DNA of 64,000 nucleotides from CAYSWH01 sp964434775 (GTDB lineage: Bacteria; Patescibacteriota; JACMRA01). The position numbers and the translations under genes were made by a program. Under the pieces are notes generated by a model. The model searched no databases and was not told the origin of the DNA. It was given only the letters and a program-made list of their open reading frames with translations. Each line of letters begins with the position of its first letter. Position 1 is the stretch's first letter. This document shows positions 61,052-64,000 of this stretch, piece by piece. Location: the NCBI GenBank assembly GCA_964434775.1, contig CAYSWH010000001.1:25181-89180 (forward strand). Direction: 5' to 3'.

Positions 61052-62134
61052 TTATATCTTAGTTTCATCTATAGCATAGACCATTCCCGGTTCAAAGAAA
61101 GATGATCTGTCAACGGCCCTTTGAGCACTCTGAGGTATTCCGATAGTGTCAGCCAAAAAACTTTCGGCAGAGAAGGAGCTAAAGAAAGATGACTGAGCTT
61201 TTAATTGTAAAATGTCGTATTTATCTAGGTCAGAATTTGATGCTGCTTTATTAATAGCCTTATCCAACTGCCCTACCTCATCGATCATACCATATTCTTT
61301 GGCCGTTTCATTGTCATATGTAAGGCCGTTTGCAAATTCCAAAACTTTGTCTTTAGGTAAACCTCTGGATTCAGAGACCAGGTCCACAAATCTATTATAA
61401 CTTTTATCCACTTGATCCTGTAAATATTGTCTCTCATCAGAAGACATTTCTTTAAGAGGGTTTCCAATATCTTTAGTGTCAGATGACTTAATTACTTCCT
61501 GCTTATAGCCGACTTTATCAGCTAATTCCTTATAATTTGTTATAGCTATTAACACACCAACACTTCCTGTTTCCCCATATGGATTTCCGACAATATAGTT
61601 ATTGCTTTTGTAAGTAGCCCATAAGCCACCGCTTGCCGAGATCATATCATAATAATAGACTGCTTGGTCTTGACCTTTGGCCCTCATAAGATCTTCAATC
61701 TGATCTCCAAGTATCTCTGAAGCAAAAATCATTCCTCCGGGAGTATTTACTCGAAAAACTACATTTTTGATATTATCATCCTTTTTGATAGCTTCAAAGT
61801 CTTTGGCCACCAATTCAGTATAAATCCCTTCCAATCTATTTTCAGGGCCCATATCCCTCGATCCGACCATGATAGCACCCTGCAAATCATAGATTAAAAC
61901 AGCATTTTCAGTGCTTTCGTTTTGACTAAGAACATCATATTCCAAAGATGATTCAGAAACAGACTCGGATCCGGCAAAACTTACCAATATAACAACTAAT
62001 ATTATAAATGAAATTAACAGCCAAACCAGTCCAGAAAGAAATCCGGGTAGGGAAAAAAGAACATAGCTAATAAGAAATCCTCCTAATCTGGGACGAACTT
62101 CGACAACTTGCGATTGATTCTCGTTTTTACTCAT
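61052..62134 (-). CDS. sppA: Signal peptide peptidase SppA (S49 family)
   Basis: A 360-residue membrane-anchored serine protease degrading leftover signal peptides. There is one membrane helix (about 31-54). The nucleophile is Ser168 in ISASGG and the general-base lysine is probably Lys221 in DTKDIGNPL. GETGSVGVL near residue 190 is the usual oxyanion-side strand. It is the short single-domain form (like B. subtilis SppA). It stands at the end of the ribosomal/YidC region but on the other strand. Confidence 0.92.
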   Translation of the reverse strand: MSKNENQSQVVEVRPRLGGFLISYVLFSLPGFLSGLVWLLISFIILVVILVSFAGSESVSESSLEYDVLSQNESTENAVLIYDLQGAIMVGSRDMGPENRLEGIYTELVAKDFEAIKKDDNIKNVVFRVNTPGGMIFASEILGDQIEDLMRAKGQDQAVYYYDMISASGGLWATYKSNNYIVGNPYGETGSVGVLIAITNYKELADKVGYKQEVIKSSDTKDIGNPLKEMSSDERQYLQDQVDKSYNRFVDLVSESRGLPKDKVLEFANGLTYDNETAKEYGMIDEVGQLDKAINKAASNSDLDKYDILQLKAQSSFFSSFSAESFLADTIGIPQSAQRAVDRSSFFEPGMVYAIDETKI

Positions 62135-62366
62135 ATTTTGAATATTACAAGATATATTTTTTCATACTTGTGTGTTATAGTCAAATACACACATCCAAGC
62201 TCAAGACCAATCTCAATATTAAAATCAGCAAAACCGGATCTGATATTATAAATTTAATTTAAACTGCCAAAACTCTTAACATTCTAATTTTGACCAACCT
62301 ATGTTAATGTAATATACTTATCCGGTTTGTATCCTATTATCAAAAATAAACATAACCTAAACAAGC

Positions 62367-64000
62367 ATGTCTTACATAAGAAATAACATCTCTTTAATAT
62401 TTCTAAGGTTGCTTCAAGTAATAACACTTATATCATTATTTCTATGTTTAGTATATTACCATAGCATCAATACCAGTGCCAATAATATAAACTATGCTGA
62501 ATTACCGTCAATTGAAGAACCAACAAAATCAGTTTATCTGTCACCAAACGGTAACGATTCTTCCTTAGGAGATATTAACAACCCCCTCAAATCATTTAGC
62601 GAAGCCATTTCCAGATTACCTGCAGGAACTAAAACGGAACCTGCCTATTCTGAAATAGTACTTCTTCCCGGAATTTATTCTCCTGGGCAGACATGGAGAC
62701 AGTCTTGCTATAACTACAGAAATTACGACAATACAGGCTCCAGAAACATAAGTATCCGCGGTGTTGAAACAGCAACTCCCGATCAAATCATTATCGATGG
62801 ATCGAATGTAAACAACGGCAATAACAGCAACCTTATTTGGCTGGCAGGAAATAGCATCTCAGTTAAAAACCTAACCTTGCAAGGAGGAAACGTACACTAC
62901 GGTAATTCAATGAAATTCGGAACTGATTACCAAGACGGAACTGTAGACTGTAGTGATCAACCAACACAAGATATTCATATTGACAATGTAATAATCAAAA
63001 ACTTTTATAGTCACGCTCTTCAGCTAAGTGAAATCGATAGAGTCTTGGTAGAAAATAGTGAGTTATACGATAATAACTGGATTAACCAAAACGGATTAAT
63101 TAGCGGTAGTGGCTGGCCTTCATCTCTTAAAGCCAGGCTATCAAATAATGTTACCTTTAGAAACAATTTAATTCATGACAACTGGGGAGAAGGTATTATA
63201 ATCAATCGTACGGAGAAAGCGGACGTCTACAACAACGAAATTTATGATAATTATTCAGTTAACTTGTATGGTGATAATGCTATTAAAACAGTTTTCCGAA
63301 ATAATCTAATCTATAACACTAATTCCGATTATTGGCGTAATGACATGGCTCCTTCAGGCATTACTCTTAGTACTGAATATTACTCAGGCGAAGAAAACAA
63401 GAATAGAGTCGAAGGTATTTACGTGTATAACAACCTCATTTTTGATACCGGAGAAGCCATAAAAGTCGGAGCTTATAGAGAAGATAATTTCCCGGTAAGT
63501 TTTCGAAACATTTACATTGTTAATAACTCAATATTTGGACTATCCGGGTCATCAAGTAGTAATAAAACCGGTTTTTGGTTGGATTTTGACCAAATCGAAA
63601 CCGGAAACATGCAAGTTGATAATTTCAATTTAGAAAATAATATTTTTGGCATTAGTGAGGGACGTATGGCCAGAGGGACTTGGCAAACGATCTTTTCTGA
63701 GATAAAATTCGGATACAATTTATGGTCAGCTGAACCTTCTCACGGAGAATATCGATTATACAACCCCACTACAGACAAGGTAAGTAATAATATACCAACA
63801 TTCGTAGAAGCCACTGACTTAATTAAAATAACACCCCCAAATAATAATCTCGATTTTTCAGGATTCTCACACCCGTTTGTTGTCTACGATTATAAATACA
63901 ATCAAAGACCGGGTTCAATTAATGTCGGTGCTTTAGATATAATTAACCCCTCCCTCCCCACCTTCACCTACCAAGCCGAATCCCTCTACAAAATACAAGG
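62367..64000 (+). CDS. Right-handed beta-helix surface protein, 3' end outside window
   Basis: ATG 62367 opens a frame that stays open to the end of the window (at least 544 residues). A signal anchor (about residues 9-32, ISLIFLRLLQVITLISLFL) is followed by VYLSPNGNDSSLGDINNPLK, the usual start of parallel beta-helix (PbH1/DUF1565) proteins. Asn-rich rungs with patterns such as NVIIKNFYSHALQL and NVTFRNNLIHDNWGEG follow. Such proteins are polysaccharide lyases, epimerases or adhesins. Catalytic residues cannot be picked out. The sequence at the edge, GSINVGALDI, marks the end of the helix domain, with a further domain starting there. Confidence 0.85.
   Translation, partial: MSYIRNNISLIFLRLLQVITLISLFLCLVYYHSINTSANNINYAELPSIEEPTKSVYLSPNGNDSSLGDINNPLKSFSEAISRLPAGTKTEPAYSEIVLLPGIYSPGQTWRQSCYNYRNYDNTGSRNISIRGVETATPDQIIIDGSNVNNGNNSNLIWLAGNSISVKNLTLQGGNVHYGNSMKFGTDYQDGTVDCSDQPTQDIHIDNVIIKNFYSHALQLSEIDRVLVENSELYDNNWINQNGLISGSGWPSSLKARLSNNVTFRNNLIHDNWGEGIIINRTEKADVYNNEIYDNYSVNLYGDNAIKTVFRNNLIYNTNSDYWRNDMAPSGITLSTEYYSGEENKNRVEGIYVYNNLIFDTGEAIKVGAYREDNFPVSFRNIYIVNNSIFGLSGSSSSNKTGFWLDFDQIETGNMQVDNFNLENNIFGISEGRMARGTWQTIFSEIKFGYNLWSAEPSHGEYRLYNPTTDKVSNNIPTFVEATDLIKITPPNNNLDFSGFSHPFVVYDYKYNQRPGSINVGALDIINPSLPTFTYQAESLYKIQ

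Noticed and set aside
1..64000. Recoding of UGA as glycine, known in some candidate phyla
   Set aside because: All genes read through with standard stops at normal family lengths and no conserved Gly position is encoded by TGA; TGA serves as a stop, for example at 33508-33510.

Overview
The window looks like chromosomal DNA of a small-genome, AT-rich, anaerobic fermentative bacterium, most likely of the Patescibacteria/CPR type. The evidence is short ribosomal proteins in an atypical order (rplJ-rplL-rpsB-rpmG-rpmI-rplT), weak Shine-Dalgarno signals with some transcripts apparently leaderless, an abundance of small signal-peptide proteins, pyruvate formate-lyase plus a 2-oxoacid oxidoreductase and no respiratory genes, and a standard bacterial code. 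The exact lineage cannot be fixed from this sequence because no rRNA gene is present.

Layout. 1-10,909: an envelope locus in which a multi-spanning GT-C/YfhO-like protein and a large membrane-anchored partner occur twice, separated by a GT4 glycosyltransferase. The two partner genes share an exactly identical 614-bp stretch. 11,208-15,952: a copper cassette (csoR, copA, an HMA-TauE/SafE-like exporter, a cupredoxin) bounded by inverted copies of a dispersed intergenic repeat. 16,430-16,893: tmRNA. 17,306-18,724: a divergent Nramp-like transporter. 19,470-24,326: a TelA/VWA/solute-binding/XpaC-type operon. 25,400-27,622: pyruvate formate-lyase. 28,393-28,560: tRNA-fMet and tRNA-Asp. 28,833-34,374: VanW-like, Kazal-domain, Fe-S assembly, phosphatase and AlbA_2 genes and tRNA-Leu. 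34,459-41,531: MurJ, Bcp peroxiredoxin, Hsp20, RNase HII, flavodoxin and KorAB. 41,892-45,481: HtrA and a cysteine biosynthesis unit. 45,554-53,700: aminotransferase, desaturase, glucan phosphorylase, M23 peptidase and small membrane or surface genes. 53,717-62,134: two glycosyltransferases, RNase P RNA, the ribosomal protein cluster, RbfA-like, YidC and SppA. 62,367 to the end: a beta-helix surface protein.

The strongest candidate for something undescribed is at 43,603-43,846. A consensus promoter drives a 35-codon ORF with nine Cys codons, four of them consecutive. It is followed by an intrinsic terminator and then cysK-cysE. A segment of the small ORF can pair with the terminator 5' arm, so the layout fits ribosome-mediated attenuation of cysteine synthesis.

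Several genes carry one-base indels, mostly homopolymers one base short (positions about 11,003, 12,723, 16,166, 16,223 and 30,168), and one has an in-frame TAA (53,131). This is either a consensus-sequence error pattern or real decay, so the broken genes should be read with that in mind. A dispersed repeat family, six copies with TATAG...CTATA ends, occupies most of the larger gene-free stretches.
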